Assembly (NCBI RefSeq): GCF_013201665.1
Contig: NZ_CP053840.1
Location: 248,001 to 312,000 of the forward strand
Source: Arcobacter venerupis
Lineage (GTDB): Bacteria > Campylobacterota > Campylobacteria > Campylobacterales > Arcobacteraceae
Direction: 5' to 3'
Length of the DNA stretch: 64,000 nt
The position numbers and the translations under genes are program-made. Below, one piece after another: positions 7,711-16,968 of the stretch. The notes beneath the pieces are model-generated. The model was not told the DNA's origin and ran no database searches. It saw only the letters and a program-made list of their open reading frames with translations. The number at the start of each line of letters is the position of its first letter. Positions within the stretch are counted from its first letter, which is position 1.

Positions 7711-9039
7711 ATGAAACATTTTTTATTAAAACAAATAGTCGATTATTTGGCTACAAATGCCCAGAATATAAAGCTTTTAAAGAGAATAGACAATAATATT
7801 ATTATAATTGAATTTAATAATAGAAATATAATCTATGTTGATATATCAAAAAGTAACAGTACAATTTACAAATGTAAGAAGGTTTTATCTTCAAAAAAAG
7901 ATTTTAATGCACCATTTGATGTTGCTTTACAAAAGAGATTTTATAACTCTAAAATAGAAAATATTGAACTTTATAATGATGATAAAATAATAAATATAAA
8001 AGTCAATTCTTCATCTTCATATAAAAAATTAACAACTATTTTACAGTTGGAGTTTACAGGAAAACATACAAATATAATTATCTTAGATGAAAATAGAGTA
8101 ATTATTGAAGCTCTAAGACATGTGGATGAATTTTCTTCAAGTAGAGTTGTAAAAGTTGGAATAAAACTTGATGAAATCCCAAAACAAACTTTTATCCCAA
8201 AAATTGATGAAGTAACAAATATTGAAGAGTATTTATATGAAATCTATGAAGAGAAAGAGAAACAAAGTTTAGAAAATGTAAAAAAACAAAAAAATTCTCA
8301 AATAGATAAAAAAGCAAAAAAACTAAAAAAAACTATTGAATCTTTGCCTAAAAAAGAGGAACTAGAAGTTGAATCAAATATGCTTTATGAAAAAGCAAAT
8401 TTGATTCTTTCAAATTTACATAATATTAAACCTTATCAAAAAAGTTTAAAAGTTTTCAATTATGAAGGAGTTGAAGTTGATATTGATTTAGAAGAGAAAT
8501 CAAGTGCTTCAAAATATTCAAATGATTTATTTAAAAAAGCAAAAAGAGCAAAACAAAAAGCTTCAAATATCTCATTAGAAAAAGATAATTTAGATGAAAA
8601 ATTAGAATTTTTATTAAGACTAATGAATAATATAAATAATGCTGAATCTATTGAAGAGTGCGAATTTTTATCTCCAAAAAAAGAGAGAAATCAAATTAAA
8701 ACAAAAAAAGCTCAACTTTGTGAAAGTTTTTATTTTGAAGGTTTTAAAATAATGTTAGGAACAAGTGAGAGAGAAAATATCTATTTATTAGAAAATTCAA
8801 AAGCTAGCGATTTTTGGTTTCATTTAAAAGATAGACCTTCCTCTCATGTAATTGTTCAAAATAGCAAAAAAACAATTCCAGATAATGTAATAGAGCAAGC
8901 AGCAATTTTATGCGCAAAATTTTCTGTAGATTTTGCAGGAACTTATGAAGTAGACTTTACCCAAAGAAGAAATGTAAAAATTCAATCAGGTGCAAATGTT
9001 TTATATAATCCATACACAACAATAGTTATAAAATTTTAA
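7711..9039 (+). CDS. rqcH: RqcH/NFACT-family ribosome quality control protein
   Basis: 442 residues, shorter than the roughly 570 of Firmicutes RqcH. The N-terminal NFACT-N domain (about 1-180) is followed by a long charged coiled coil (about 180-320) and an NFACT-R domain with the diagnostic DFWFHLKDRPSSHVIV near residue 365. Family members bind stalled 50S subunits and direct C-terminal alanine tailing; older annotations call them fibronectin-binding proteins. Where Bacillus RqcH has a conserved Asp-Arg pair needed for tRNA binding, the likely equivalent here reads NDDKIINI, that is Asp-Lys; the alignment is by eye. No Shine-Dalgarno is seen and a TATTAT element lies 15 bases before the ATG, so the leader would be very short. 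Confidence 0.85.
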   Translation: MKHFLLKQIVDYLATNAQNIKLLKRIDNNIIIIEFNNRNIIYVDISKSNSTIYKCKKVLSSKKDFNAPFDVALQKRFYNSKIENIELYNDDKIINIKVNSSSSYKKLTTILQLEFTGKHTNIIILDENRVIIEALRHVDEFSSSRVVKVGIKLDEIPKQTFIPKIDEVTNIEEYLYEIYEEKEKQSLENVKKQKNSQIDKKAKKLKKTIESLPKKEELEVESNMLYEKANLILSNLHNIKPYQKSLKVFNYEGVEVDIDLEEKSSASKYSNDLFKKAKRAKQKASNISLEKDNLDEKLEFLLRLMNNINNAESIEECEFLSPKKERNQIKTKKAQLCESFYFEGFKIMLGTSERENIYLLENSKASDFWFHLKDRPSSHVIVQNSKKTIPDNVIEQAAILCAKFSVDFAGTYEVDFTQRRNVKIQSGANVLYNPYTTIVIKF

Positions 9040-9113
9040 ATTTCATTAAAAATGAGTCAATAATGAGTCATTTGAATAGTATAATTATAGAATCAATTGA
9101 AAAAGGAAAAAGA

Positions 9114-9890
9114 ATGATAAAATTAAAATCATTAGGAATGAGTGTTGTAGCTGCAACTATATTATTTTCAGGTTGTGCAACATCAGAATTACAAACTAGT
9201 TCAAAAATGACACAAAGTGTATTTATAAATCCAGTTGCTAAAAATAAAAGATTAATTTTTGTTTCTAGTAAAAATACAAGTGGTCAAAATATAAATCTTG
9301 AAAACAGTATCTTAAGTGCATTACAAGCCAAAGGTTATACTGTAGTTGAAGATCCAGAACTAGCAACGTATGTTTTAATGATGAATGTATTATATTGTGA
9401 TAAAAAACAAGAAAATAATACAGCAGGAGGTGCACTAGCAGCAGGTGCAGTTGGTGCAGGAGTTTCTGGATATAATAATGGTGGGGCTGGACAAATGGTA
9501 GGAGTTGGCTTAGGAGCTGCTTTAGTTGGTGGACTAATTGCAAAAGCAACAGAAGACACAATTTTCCAAATGCAAGTAGATATTTTAATTAGAGAAAAAG
9601 CTAATGGAAAAGTTTACACTTCAACAGCATCAGCAAATGGACAAGCAAGTGTAAGTGATTCAAGTAAAGCTGGCTTTATGAATGGATTTACAGGAAATAT
9701 AAAAAATGCAAATGCTTCAGGGAAATTAAACTCTAATATGGGCAATGCAACAGCACAACAATATGAAACAGATTATATTGAACATAAAACAATGTTATTT
9801 GCGGAAGCTACAAAAATGAATTTAACATTAGCAGAAGCAACACCTATTTTAGAAAAACAAATTTCAGCTCAAATTGCTGGATTATTTTAA
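9114..9890 (+). CDS. TraT-family outer-membrane lipoprotein
   Basis: 258 residues from the ATG at 9114, which is preceded by AAAAGGA and gives a lipoprotein signal with lipobox LFSGC (Cys21); an earlier in-frame ATG at 9063 would bury the signal. The order of elements matches plasmid TraT: TQSVFINPVAKNKRLIFVSSKNTSG, an ALQAKGYTVVEDPELATYVL block, a glycine/alanine-rich hydrophobic stretch, and the C-terminal LAEATPILEKQISAQIAGLF. TraT blocks redundant conjugation and gives serum resistance; this copy sits among chromosomal genes with no transfer genes near, so its role is open. It may share a transcript with rqcH (74-base gap). Confidence 0.88.
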   Translation: MIKLKSLGMSVVAATILFSGCATSELQTSSKMTQSVFINPVAKNKRLIFVSSKNTSGQNINLENSILSALQAKGYTVVEDPELATYVLMMNVLYCDKKQENNTAGGALAAGAVGAGVSGYNNGGAGQMVGVGLGAALVGGLIAKATEDTIFQMQVDILIREKANGKVYTSTASANGQASVSDSSKAGFMNGFTGNIKNANASGKLNSNMGNATAQQYETDYIEHKTMLFAEATKMNLTLAEATPILEKQISAQIAGLF

Positions 9891-9897
9891 AAAAACT

Positions 9898-9928
9898 AAG
9901 AATAATGTATAAAAAATACATTATTCTT
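9898..9928 (+). terminator. Hairpin after the TraT-like gene
   Basis: A 13-bp perfect stem (9898-9910 with 9916-9928) around five A residues, 8 bases after the stop. There is no strong T-run, so termination is likely but not certain. Confidence 0.55.
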
Positions 9929-9980
9929 AATAATATTAATCTTCTTCTCTGCACTTTAATAATTACAAATCAATTTTGGA

Positions 9981-9986
9981 TATAAT
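9981..9986 (+). promoter_or_regulatory. Candidate -10 element of the cdsA-thiG operon
   Basis: TATAAT 30 bases before the cdsA start and downstream of the TraT-like gene's hairpin. No other promoter-like site is obvious before the ten overlapping genes that follow. Confidence 0.5.
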
Positions 9987-10016
9987 ATTGAACTTTTAAA
10001 TTTAAGGTTCAATGAG

Positions 10017-10775
10017 ATGTTAAACATAATAAATGAGAGTTCAACTCGTATAAAAACAGGTGTTGTATTATTTATAGCAATGCTGGTAATAGGTTATATC
10101 GATTCATATTTTATATTTTGGTTAGTTTTTGGAATCATGTTAATGATTTCTATATCTGAAGCAAAAAAACTTTTTGGTCTAAAAAGTGATAGTATTTATG
10201 TATACACTTCGCTTTTATGGATAGCAGCATATTTTTATCCAAAACCAGAGGATTTAGTATTTATTGTGGCTATTGCTTACGCTTCACAGTTGGCTTATAA
10301 AAAAACACTAAATGTACATATGTTTTTACCACTTTTATATCCAACGGCATCATTTTTATTTCTTTTATCGTTATATAGTGAATATGGTTCTATGACACTT
10401 TTATGGTTATTGGTAATTGTTGCGAGTACGGATATTGGTGCTTATTTTGTAGGAAAAAGCATTGGAAAAACAAAATTTTGTGAAACAAGTCCTAATAAGA
10501 CTTTAGAAGGTGTTATTGGAGGAGTTATTTTTGCAGTAATTTTAGGAGCACTTTTCTCAATAAATGAAGTTGGATTTATCAATTCTTTAATAATTTCAGC
10601 AGTTGTATCAGTTGCTTCAATTTTTGGAGATTTATTTGAAAGTTACTTGAAAAGAGAAGCTGATGTTAAAGATAGTGGCTCAATTCTTCCAGGACATGGT
10701 GGAATTTTAGATAGAACTGATGGATATTTATTTGGGGCTATTTTCATGTTAGTGTTATTAAGGGTTGTAATTTGA
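10017..10775 (+). CDS. cdsA: Phosphatidate cytidylyltransferase (CDP-diacylglycerol synthase)
   Basis: 252 residues, about seven membrane segments, and the CdsA signature near the C-terminus (GDLFESYLKREADVKDSGS followed by LPGHGGILDRTDG), including the metal-binding Asp residues. It makes CDP-diacylglycerol from phosphatidic acid and CTP, the precursor of all phospholipids. It is first in a ten-gene plus-strand operon and its stop overlaps the dxr start (TTGA). The pairing with dxr is common in bacteria. An ATG at 10012 is out of frame; the start at 10017 is chosen for the open frame. Confidence 0.96.
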   Translation: MLNIINESSTRIKTGVVLFIAMLVIGYIDSYFIFWLVFGIMLMISISEAKKLFGLKSDSIYVYTSLLWIAAYFYPKPEDLVFIVAIAYASQLAYKKTLNVHMFLPLLYPTASFLFLLSLYSEYGSMTLLWLLVIVASTDIGAYFVGKSIGKTKFCETSPNKTLEGVIGGVIFAVILGALFSINEVGFINSLIISAVVSVASIFGDLFESYLKREADVKDSGSILPGHGGILDRTDGYLFGAIFMLVLLRVVI

Positions 10776-11839
10776 TACTTCTTGGAAGTACAGGCTCAAT
10801 AGGTGTAAATACATTAAATATCGCACGTAAATTTAATCTCAAAGTTGAGGTTTTAGTAGCTGGAAGAAATATCGAGTTGTTAAACCAACAAATTAAAGAG
10901 TTTAAACCAAAAAAAGTTGTAATTGATAGAGAGCAAGATGTTTCTTTGGTAAATCATAACAATGTCTCTTTTGGAGAAACTGCTATTTTACAAGCAATAG
11001 AACAAAGCAAAACTTCTACTGTTGTAAATGCTTTAGTTGGATTTTTAGGTTTAAAACCAACTCTAAAAGCTATCGAGTGTGGAAAAAATATTGCTTTAGC
11101 TAATAAAGAATCTTTAGTTGTAGCTGGAAAATTTATAGACCAAACAAAACTAAAACCAATTGATAGTGAACATTTTGGACTTTGGTATTTACTCCAAAAT
11201 AAAAAAATTGATTCAATGTTAATAACTGCAAGTGGTGGATCTTTTAGAGATTATCCACTTGAAAAGCTTCAAAATGTATCAATCAAAGAAGCTTTAGCTC
11301 ATCCAAATTGGTCAATGGGAAATAAAATCACAATCGATAGTGCAACAATGACAAACAAAATGTTTGAATTAATGGAAGCGGCTTGGCTTTTCGATATACG
11401 AAAACTTGATGCAATTATCGAAACAAAATCACTTATTCATGCTTTTATAAATTTCACCGATGGAAGTACAACTGCACATATTGCAAATGCTTCTATGCAA
11501 CTTCCAATTGCTTATGCAATACTTGGAGCTTGTGATGAACAAATTCTAAAACCAGTTGATTTAGTAGAAGTGGCAAATTTAGAGTTTAAAAAAATAGAAA
11601 CTTCAAGATATCCAATTTGGGAAATTAAAGATGAGATATTAAATAATCTTGATTTAGGAGTTGTTTTAAATGCTGCAAATGAAGTTGCAGTTGCAAAATT
11701 CTTAAATTCAGAAATTGGTTTTTTAGATGTTTCAAAAATTACATTAAATGCAATAAATAAATTTAATAACGTAAAACCAACATCAATAGAAGAGATATTT
11801 GAAATAGATAAAGAAGTGAGAAATTACTGTGGGGCTTGA
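10772..11839 (+). CDS. dxr: 1-deoxy-D-xylulose 5-phosphate reductoisomerase
   Basis: 355 residues. The NADPH-binding loop GSTGSIGVNTL opens the protein at residue 5, which fixes the TTG start at 10772. The catalytic region has the conserved DSEHFGLWYLL, the flexible loop TASGGSFRDYP and NWSMGNKITIDSATMTNKMFE. It converts DXP to MEP, the first committed step of non-mevalonate isoprenoid synthesis. The slightly short length compared with E. coli (398) is typical for Campylobacterota. It overlaps cdsA by 4 bases and the next gene by 11. Confidence 0.96.
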   Translation: MILLGSTGSIGVNTLNIARKFNLKVEVLVAGRNIELLNQQIKEFKPKKVVIDREQDVSLVNHNNVSFGETAILQAIEQSKTSTVVNALVGFLGLKPTLKAIECGKNIALANKESLVVAGKFIDQTKLKPIDSEHFGLWYLLQNKKIDSMLITASGGSFRDYPLEKLQNVSIKEALAHPNWSMGNKITIDSATMTNKMFELMEAAWLFDIRKLDAIIETKSLIHAFINFTDGSTTAHIANASMQLPIAYAILGACDEQILKPVDLVEVANLEFKKIETSRYPIWEIKDEILNNLDLGVVLNAANEVAVAKFLNSEIGFLDVSKITLNAINKFNNVKPTSIEEIFEIDKEVRNYCGA

Positions 11840-12113
11840 TTTATTAATACCTTTTGGAATACTTTTGATTATGGTTATATATTTAATCTATTCAAGAAAT
11901 AATTTTGAAAAAGATATAACAAAATTGTATGAAGAAAAATTTGATGAATGGAAAAAACATAGTACAATAGAGAAAGAGAAAACTTCTCACAAAGAGTTGG
12001 TTGGTTTGGTTTATAAAACTGACTACAAAATAAATATTGAGTTGCTTGATGCTACCGTAGAATCAGCACTTAAAAGAGGAAAGTTTGAAGTATCCAATAT
12101 AAAGGATAACTAA
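11829..12113 (+). CDS. Small single-pass membrane protein, function unknown
   Basis: 94 residues. One N-terminal membrane helix (LLIPFGILLIMVIYLIYS, about 5-22) followed by a soluble, charged, probably helical tail with FEKDITKLYEEKFDEWKK. No family recognised. The start is GTG inside the end of dxr (11-base overlap), and its stop shares a base with the ATG of the next gene (TAATG), so translational coupling on both sides is likely. Confidence 0.7.
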   Translation: MGLDLLIPFGILLIMVIYLIYSRNNFEKDITKLYEEKFDEWKKHSTIEKEKTSHKELVGLVYKTDYKINIELLDATVESALKRGKFEVSNIKDN

Positions 12114-12538
12114 TGAAATACTTACTGTTAGTACTTGTTTTTTTGTCACTACTTGATGCAAGAATATACAGAGATAATACAAAACAGGTTGTTTTAGATG
12201 ATGTTACAAAATTAATGTGGATTGATGATATATCTGTAATTAAGAATTTAATGGATCATTATGAAGCTGAAGAGTATTGTAACAATCTTAGTTTTTTAAA
12301 TTTTTCAGATTGGCGATTGGCAGATATTGATGAATTTGAAACAATTGTATTTAAAAAGAATGTAAGAACAAATGTAAATTCTGCATTTAAATATAATGTT
12401 CCAGATGGATATTGGGCATCAACAGCTCATTGGAGAACCCTTTGGTACAATGCAGATTATATGCATTTTGTGAGTGGAACACCATACTATGATAATAGAA
12501 AAACAAAAAAATATGTACGGTGTGTTAGAAATTATTAA
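12113..12538 (+). CDS. DUF1566-type (Lcl C-terminal-like) exported protein
   Basis: 141 residues with a short signal peptide (MKYLLLVLVFLSLLDA). The rest fits the DUF1566 domain: a LMWIDD strand, WRLADIDEFETIV (family RLP..EL), DGYWASTAHW (family YWSST) and a terminal VRCVRNY with the conserved Cys. Such domains occur in secreted or surface proteins of unknown biochemical role. It is translationally coupled to the gene before it and sits 12 bases before a hydrolase gene. Its presence inside a housekeeping operon is unexplained. Confidence 0.78.
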   Translation: MKYLLLVLVFLSLLDARIYRDNTKQVVLDDVTKLMWIDDISVIKNLMDHYEAEEYCNNLSFLNFSDWRLADIDEFETIVFKKNVRTNVNSAFKYNVPDGYWASTAHWRTLWYNADYMHFVSGTPYYDNRKTKKYVRCVRNY

Positions 12539-12550
12539 AAGGATTAAAAA

Positions 12551-13114
12551 GTGAGTAAGAGAGTTTTAATACTTCATGGTTTGGGTGGAAGTGATTTCCC
12601 CCATTGGCAAGCACAGTTAGCAAGTGATTTAATAAAAGAAAATTATGTTGTTTCTTTTCCTGCTTTTCCAAATCGTGAAAATCCAAAACTAGAAGAGTGG
12701 AAAGATTTCTTAAAAAAAGAGTTAAATCATTTTAAACCAGATATGGTAGTTTGTCACTCATTGGCAAATATTTTATGGTTTCATACATGTGATGAACTTG
12801 ATATTAAGCTTGATAAATTGATGTTAGTTGCACCAGTTTCAAAAAATACAAATTTAGAAGTGATTAAAACTTTTTTCCCTTATCCAATTGCAAAAGATTT
12901 AAAAGCAAATGAGATAATAATGGCAGCTTCAACAAATGACCCATATATGAGTATTGAAGAAGCAATTGAACTTCAATCAAAACTAAATATTGGTATGAAA
13001 ATCATGGAAAATGCAGGACATATAAATGCAGCTTCTGGTTTTGGAAAACTTGATTGTGCATTGGATTGGATAAAACGAGTTGATGAATGTGAAATTAATA
13101 AAGAGCATGAATGA
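12551..13114 (+). CDS. RBBP9/YdeN-family serine hydrolase
   Basis: 187 residues, starting GTG with AAAGGA before it. It is a compact alpha/beta hydrolase: [14 protein letters not shown] near the start (oxyanion region), nucleophile elbow VCHSLAN with the Ser near residue 76, an acid in STNDPY, and the catalytic His in [12 protein letters not shown]. The HINxxSGFG ending is characteristic of the RBBP9-like group. The substrate is unknown; bacterial members are usually annotated as predicted esterases. The stop overlaps the tsaD start (ATGA). Confidence 0.85.
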   Translation: MSKRVLILHGLGGSDFPHWQAQLASDLIKENYVVSFPAFPNRENPKLEEWKDFLKKELNHFKPDMVVCHSLANILWFHTCDELDIKLDKLMLVAPVSKNTNLEVIKTFFPYPIAKDLKANEIIMAASTNDPYMSIEEAIELQSKLNIGMKIMENAGHINAASGFGKLDCALDWIKRVDECEINKEHE

Positions 13115-14121
13115 TTTTAAGTATTGAAAGCTCTTGTGATGATAGCTCAATAGCTATCACAGAAATAAAAACAAATAAACTAATCTACCATAAAAAAATA
13201 TCTCAAGAACTTCAACATAGCGTTTATGGTGGAGTTGTTCCTGAACTTGCTGCTAGGCTTCATATAGAAGCTTTGCCTAAAATCCTAGAAGAGTGTAAAG
13301 AGTATTTCCCAAAATTAAAAGCGATCGCTGTTACAAATGCACCGGGTCTTTCAGTTACTCTAATGGAAGGCGTAACAATGGCAAAAGCACTAGCTATTTC
13401 ATTAAAACTTCCATTAATTGCTGTTAATCATCTAAAAGGTCATATTTATTCACTATTTATAGAAAAAGATGAAATCTTACCTATGACTATTTTATTAGTT
13501 TCAGGGGGACATACACAAATCATAGAAGCAAATAGTTTAAATGATATGAAAGTAGTTGCAAGTACTATGGATGATAGTTTTGGAGAGAGTTTTGATAAGG
13601 TTTCTAAGATGTTAGGACTTGGATATCCTGGTGGGCCAGTAGTTCAAGAGTATGGATTAAAAGGAGATGAGAATAGATTTGATTTGCCAATTCCACTAAA
13701 ACAAAGTCCAAAAATCGAGTTTTCATATTCTGGATTAAAAAATGCAGTTAGACTTGAAATTGAAAAACTTGAAAATCAAGAAGGTGGAATAACTTTGCAA
13801 GACAAATATCATATTTGTGCCTCTTTTCAGAAAACTTCTGTTTTACATATTATGCAAAAACTAAAAAAATTGTTTAAACAAAGTGTTCCAAAAAACTTCG
13901 CAATTGTTGGAGGGGCAAGTGCAAATATACATTTGCGTTCACAACTTGAAGAGTTATGCTCAAAACACAATACAAGTTTGTATTTAAGTGAACTGAAATA
14001 TTGTTCTGATAATGCAGCAATGATTGGAAGAGTTGCAGTTGAACAATATAAACAAAATGATTTTATATTAATAAATGATATTGATGTACAATCAAGAATC
14101 AAGGATTTAATATGGGCTTAG
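13111..14121 (+). CDS. tsaD: tRNA N6-threonylcarbamoyladenosine synthase, TsaD subunit
   Basis: 336 residues with the Kae1/TsaD features: N-terminal [26 protein letters not shown], the metal-binding H107 and H111 in [10 protein letters not shown], and LVSGGHTQI followed by [19 protein letters not shown]. TsaD with TsaB and TsaE transfers the threonylcarbamoyl group to A37 of ANN-decoding tRNAs; tsaB and tsaE are not in the window. It overlaps the genes on both sides. Confidence 0.97.
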   Translation: MILSIESSCDDSSIAITEIKTNKLIYHKKISQELQHSVYGGVVPELAARLHIEALPKILEECKEYFPKLKAIAVTNAPGLSVTLMEGVTMAKALAISLKLPLIAVNHLKGHIYSLFIEKDEILPMTILLVSGGHTQIIEANSLNDMKVVASTMDDSFGESFDKVSKMLGLGYPGGPVVQEYGLKGDENRFDLPIPLKQSPKIEFSYSGLKNAVRLEIEKLENQEGGITLQDKYHICASFQKTSVLHIMQKLKKLFKQSVPKNFAIVGGASANIHLRSQLEELCSKHNTSLYLSELKYCSDNAAMIGRVAVEQYKQNDFILINDIDVQSRIKDLIWA

Positions 14122-14459
14122 CAGATAAATTAGCTTTCTCAATGGGCGCAAAATTGGATGGAGATAGTTTTGATACTACAAAAGAAGATAAAAAAAACTC
14201 AGCTAAATCTTCAAATGAAATAATTCCAAAAAATCAACATCAATTGGTTTTTACCTTTGAAAAAAGAAAAGGAAAACCAGTTACGCTTGTTGGAAGATTT
14301 AATATAAGTGAAGATGATAAAAAAGAAGTATTAAAACTTTTGAAGAAAAAATTAGCTTGTGGTGGAGCCATAAATGAAGAGTGGCTTGAACTTCAAGGGG
14401 ATGTAAAAGAGAAAATAAAAACTATTTTAGAAAGTGATGGTTGGAAATTTAGAAAATAA
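14112..14459 (+). CDS. SUI1/eIF1-like protein (YciH family)
   Basis: 115 residues. An N-terminal low-complexity segment (about 1-50) is followed by a SUI1 fold with [35 protein letters not shown] and the terminal GWKFRK. YciH-type proteins resemble eukaryotic eIF1 and can influence initiation fidelity in vitro. The gene overlaps tsaD by 10 bases, which places two translation-related genes side by side. Confidence 0.88.
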   Translation: MGLADKLAFSMGAKLDGDSFDTTKEDKKNSAKSSNEIIPKNQHQLVFTFEKRKGKPVTLVGRFNISEDDKKEVLKLLKKKLACGGAINEEWLELQGDVKEKIKTILESDGWKFRK

Positions 14460-14473
14460 ATAAAGGATATATA

Positions 14474-15859
14474 ATGCAGAAATTATTTGATGAGGTTAAT
14501 TCTTTAGACAAAAGATGTTACGAGAAATTTTTATTAAGTGAAGATTTACTCATGGAACATGCTGCTTCAAGTATGGCTTTATATATCAGCGAAAATCACT
14601 CTTCTTATAAATCAATTTTAATAATATGTGGAAGTGGAAATAATGGCGCAGATGGAATTACACTAGCTAGACTTCTTCACACAAAATTTGATGTAAAACT
14701 CTATTTATTTTCAGATGCAAAATCAGAGATGGCAAAACTGCAATTACAAAGAGCTCATGCATTAGGTGTAAATGTAGTTGATGAACTCTCAAATGCTGAT
14801 GTTATAGTTGATTGTATATTTGGAACTGGTTTGAATAAACCATTAAATCAAAACTGTGAAAATCTAATAAATACTCTAAACTCTTATGAATCTATAAAAA
14901 TAGCTTGTGATATTCCAAGTGGAATAAATAGTCTTGGACAAGTTGAATCAGTAGCTTTGGAAGCTGATGTCACAATTACAATGGGTGCTTTAAAAACTTC
15001 ACTTTTTACTGATGTTGCAAAAGATTATGTTGGGAAAATTGTTGTTGCAGACTTAGGAATTCAAAGAAATCTTTATGAATTAGACTCAAATAAATATCTT
15101 TTAGATGAAAGTGATATGAACTTACCTTTTAGAAATAAAAAGAATTCTCATAAGGGAAGTTTTGGACACTTAAATGTAGTTGCTGGTTGTAAAAAAGGTG
15201 CAGGAATAATTGCTGCAAAAGCTGCTTTTGGTTTTGGTGCTGGACTTGTGAGCGTGGTTTGCCATGAAAATTTAGATTTGCCTTATCATATTATGCAAAC
15301 GCATTTTATTAGTGAAAATTGTACAGCAATTGCAATTGGAATGGGTTTAGGAAAATATGAAACGCAAGAGATAAGAAGATTACTAAATAAAGATGTAGCA
15401 AAAATAATAGATGCAGATTTATTTTATGATGAGCTAATTTGCGAAGTATTAAATCAAGAAGTAGTTTTAACTCCACATCCAAAAGAGTTTGTTTCACTTT
15501 TAAAACTTTGTGCAATTGCAGATATTGATGTTAGTGAATTACAAAATAATAGATTTTTATATGTGCAAATGTTTTCTAAAAAATATCCAAAAGTAGTGCT
15601 TTTGTTAAAAGGTGCTAATGTGATCATCTCTCAAAATGAGAAATTATTTGTAAATAGTTTTGGAAGTGCAGTTTTAAGTAAAGGTGGAAGTGGAGACGTT
15701 TTAAGTGGTCTAGTTGGCTCACTTTTAGCTCAAGGCTATAAAGCCCTTGATGCAGCTATAACTGCTAGCTTAGCCCATGCAATAGCTTCAAGAAATTATA
15801 AAAAAAATAACTACTCTTTAATTCCCTCTCATTTAGTAGAGGAGATTAGAAAATTATGA
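14474..15859 (+). CDS. nnr: Bifunctional NAD(P)H-hydrate epimerase/dehydratase
   Basis: 461 residues with two fused enzymes. The N-terminal YjeF_N epimerase domain (about 1-215) has CGSGNNGADG, the IVDCIFGTGLNKP loop and DIPSGINS. The C-terminal ribokinase-like dehydratase (about 220-460) has SHKGSFGHLNVVAG, VVLTPHPKEF, LLLKGANVII and the catalytic LSKGGSGDVLSG. Together they repair NADHX and NADPHX, the hydrated forms of the nicotinamide cofactors. The fused form is usual in Gram-negatives. RBS AAAGGA 14463-14468; it overlaps cutA by 4 bases. Confidence 0.95.
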   Translation: MQKLFDEVNSLDKRCYEKFLLSEDLLMEHAASSMALYISENHSSYKSILIICGSGNNGADGITLARLLHTKFDVKLYLFSDAKSEMAKLQLQRAHALGVNVVDELSNADVIVDCIFGTGLNKPLNQNCENLINTLNSYESIKIACDIPSGINSLGQVESVALEADVTITMGALKTSLFTDVAKDYVGKIVVADLGIQRNLYELDSNKYLLDESDMNLPFRNKKNSHKGSFGHLNVVAGCKKGAGIIAAKAAFGFGAGLVSVVCHENLDLPYHIMQTHFISENCTAIAIGMGLGKYETQEIRRLLNKDVAKIIDADLFYDELICEVLNQEVVLTPHPKEFVSLLKLCAIADIDVSELQNNRFLYVQMFSKKYPKVVLLLKGANVIISQNEKLFVNSFGSAVLSKGGSGDVLSGLVGSLLAQGYKALDAAITASLAHAIASRNYKKNNYSLIPSHLVEEIRKL

Positions 15860-16167
15860 ATATAGTTTTGATTCAAACAACTTGCTCAAATAAAGACGAA
15901 GCAAAAAAAATAGCAAAAGCTTTAGTTGAAGAAAAACTTGCAGCTTGCGTACAATTAAGTGAAATTGAATCTTTTTACTCTTGGAATAACGAGTTTTGTT
16001 GTGATAATGAAACACTTTTGAGTATAAAAACAACAAAAGAAAATTTTGAAAAAATCAAAAGCAAAATAAAAGAATTACATAGTTATGATTTGCCCGAAAT
16101 TATTCAATTAGATATTACAAATGCAAGTAAAGAATATTTAAAATTTATAGGAGATAATACAATATGA
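15856..16167 (+). CDS. cutA: CutA1 divalent-cation tolerance protein
   Basis: 103 residues with the CutA1 pattern: [32 protein letters not shown], the SFYSWNNE core and [13 protein letters not shown]. CutA1 forms a very stable trimer; it was first linked to copper tolerance, but its molecular function is unsettled. Coupled to nnr and thiG by 4-base overlaps. Confidence 0.94.
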   Translation: MNIVLIQTTCSNKDEAKKIAKALVEEKLAACVQLSEIESFYSWNNEFCCDNETLLSIKTTKENFEKIKSKIKELHSYDLPEIIQLDITNASKEYLKFIGDNTI

Positions 16168-16943
16168 GTGATATTTTAAAAATAGGTAATTATGAATTTA
16201 ATAGCAGATTAATCGTTGGAAGTGGTAAATATAAAGATTTTCAAACTACAAAAGATGCAACAATTGCAAGTGGAAGTGAATTAATCACAGTTGCAATTAG
16301 AAGAGTTAATATTATGAATCCAAATGAAGAGAATTTATTAGATTACTTTAAAGACACAAATGTAAAACTTTTACCAAATAGTGCAGGGTGTTTTACAGCA
16401 GAAGAAGCAATTACAACTTTTAGACTAATGAGAGAAGCTACCGGAATAGATATTATTAAACTTGAAGTTATTGGAGATGCAGCTAAAACTTTATATCCAG
16501 ATGTAATAGAGACAATTAAAGCTTGTGAAATTCTAAAAAAAGAGGGTTTTACAATTATGGCATACACAAATGATGATCCAATTATTGCAAAAAGATTAGA
16601 AGATGCAGGTGCTGATGCAATTATGCCTCTTGCTGCACCAATTGGTTCAGGACTTGGAATTCAAAATAGATACAATATTGCCTTTATAAAAGATGCAGTA
16701 AAAGTTCCAGTTATTGTTGATGCAGGTGTTGGATGTGCAAGTGATGCCACAATTGCAATGGAATTAGGTGCAGAAGCTGTTTTAACTAACACAGCGATAG
16801 CTTGTGCACAAAATCCAATACTAATGGCAGAAGCTATGAAGTATGCTGTAATTGCAGGAAGAATGGGTTATAAAGCAGGAAGAATTCCTAAAAAACCTTA
16901 TGCAACTGCTAGTTCACCAATTGATGGATTAATTCAATTTTAA
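16164..16943 (+). CDS. thiG: Thiazole synthase
   Basis: 259 residues, full length. The TIM barrel shows [12 protein letters not shown], the Schiff-base lysine K99 in [23 protein letters not shown] and [11 protein letters not shown]. ThiG joins deoxyxylulose phosphate, glycine-derived imine and ThiS sulfur to form the thiazole of thiamine. DXP is also the substrate of dxr, seven genes upstream in the same operon. The other thiamine genes are not in the window, and no THI-box riboswitch was recognised before the operon. Confidence 0.97.
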   Translation: MSDILKIGNYEFNSRLIVGSGKYKDFQTTKDATIASGSELITVAIRRVNIMNPNEENLLDYFKDTNVKLLPNSAGCFTAEEAITTFRLMREATGIDIIKLEVIGDAAKTLYPDVIETIKACEILKKEGFTIMAYTNDDPIIAKRLEDAGADAIMPLAAPIGSGLGIQNRYNIAFIKDAVKVPVIVDAGVGCASDATIAMELGAEAVLTNTAIACAQNPILMAEAMKYAVIAGRMGYKAGRIPKKPYATASSPIDGLIQF

Positions 16944-16949
16944 AATGTG

Positions 16950-16968
16950 ACCTCCTAAAAAAGGAGGT
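16950..16968. terminator. Hairpin between convergent thiG and azlD
   Basis: ACCTCCT (16950-16956) pairs with AGGAGGT (16962-16968) around AAAAA. It overlaps the azlD stop codon. T-runs are weak on both sides. Confidence 0.5.

Noticed and set aside
9265-9561. 98-codon minus-strand frame rich in Leu and His
   Set aside because: It is opposite the TraT-like gene; its composition is the complement of that gene's Ala/Gly/Asn codons.
9891-10016. Thiamine (THI-box) riboswitch before the thiG operon
   Set aside because: The 126-base gap before cdsA shows one AT-rich hairpin and a -10 element, but none of the conserved THI-box core.
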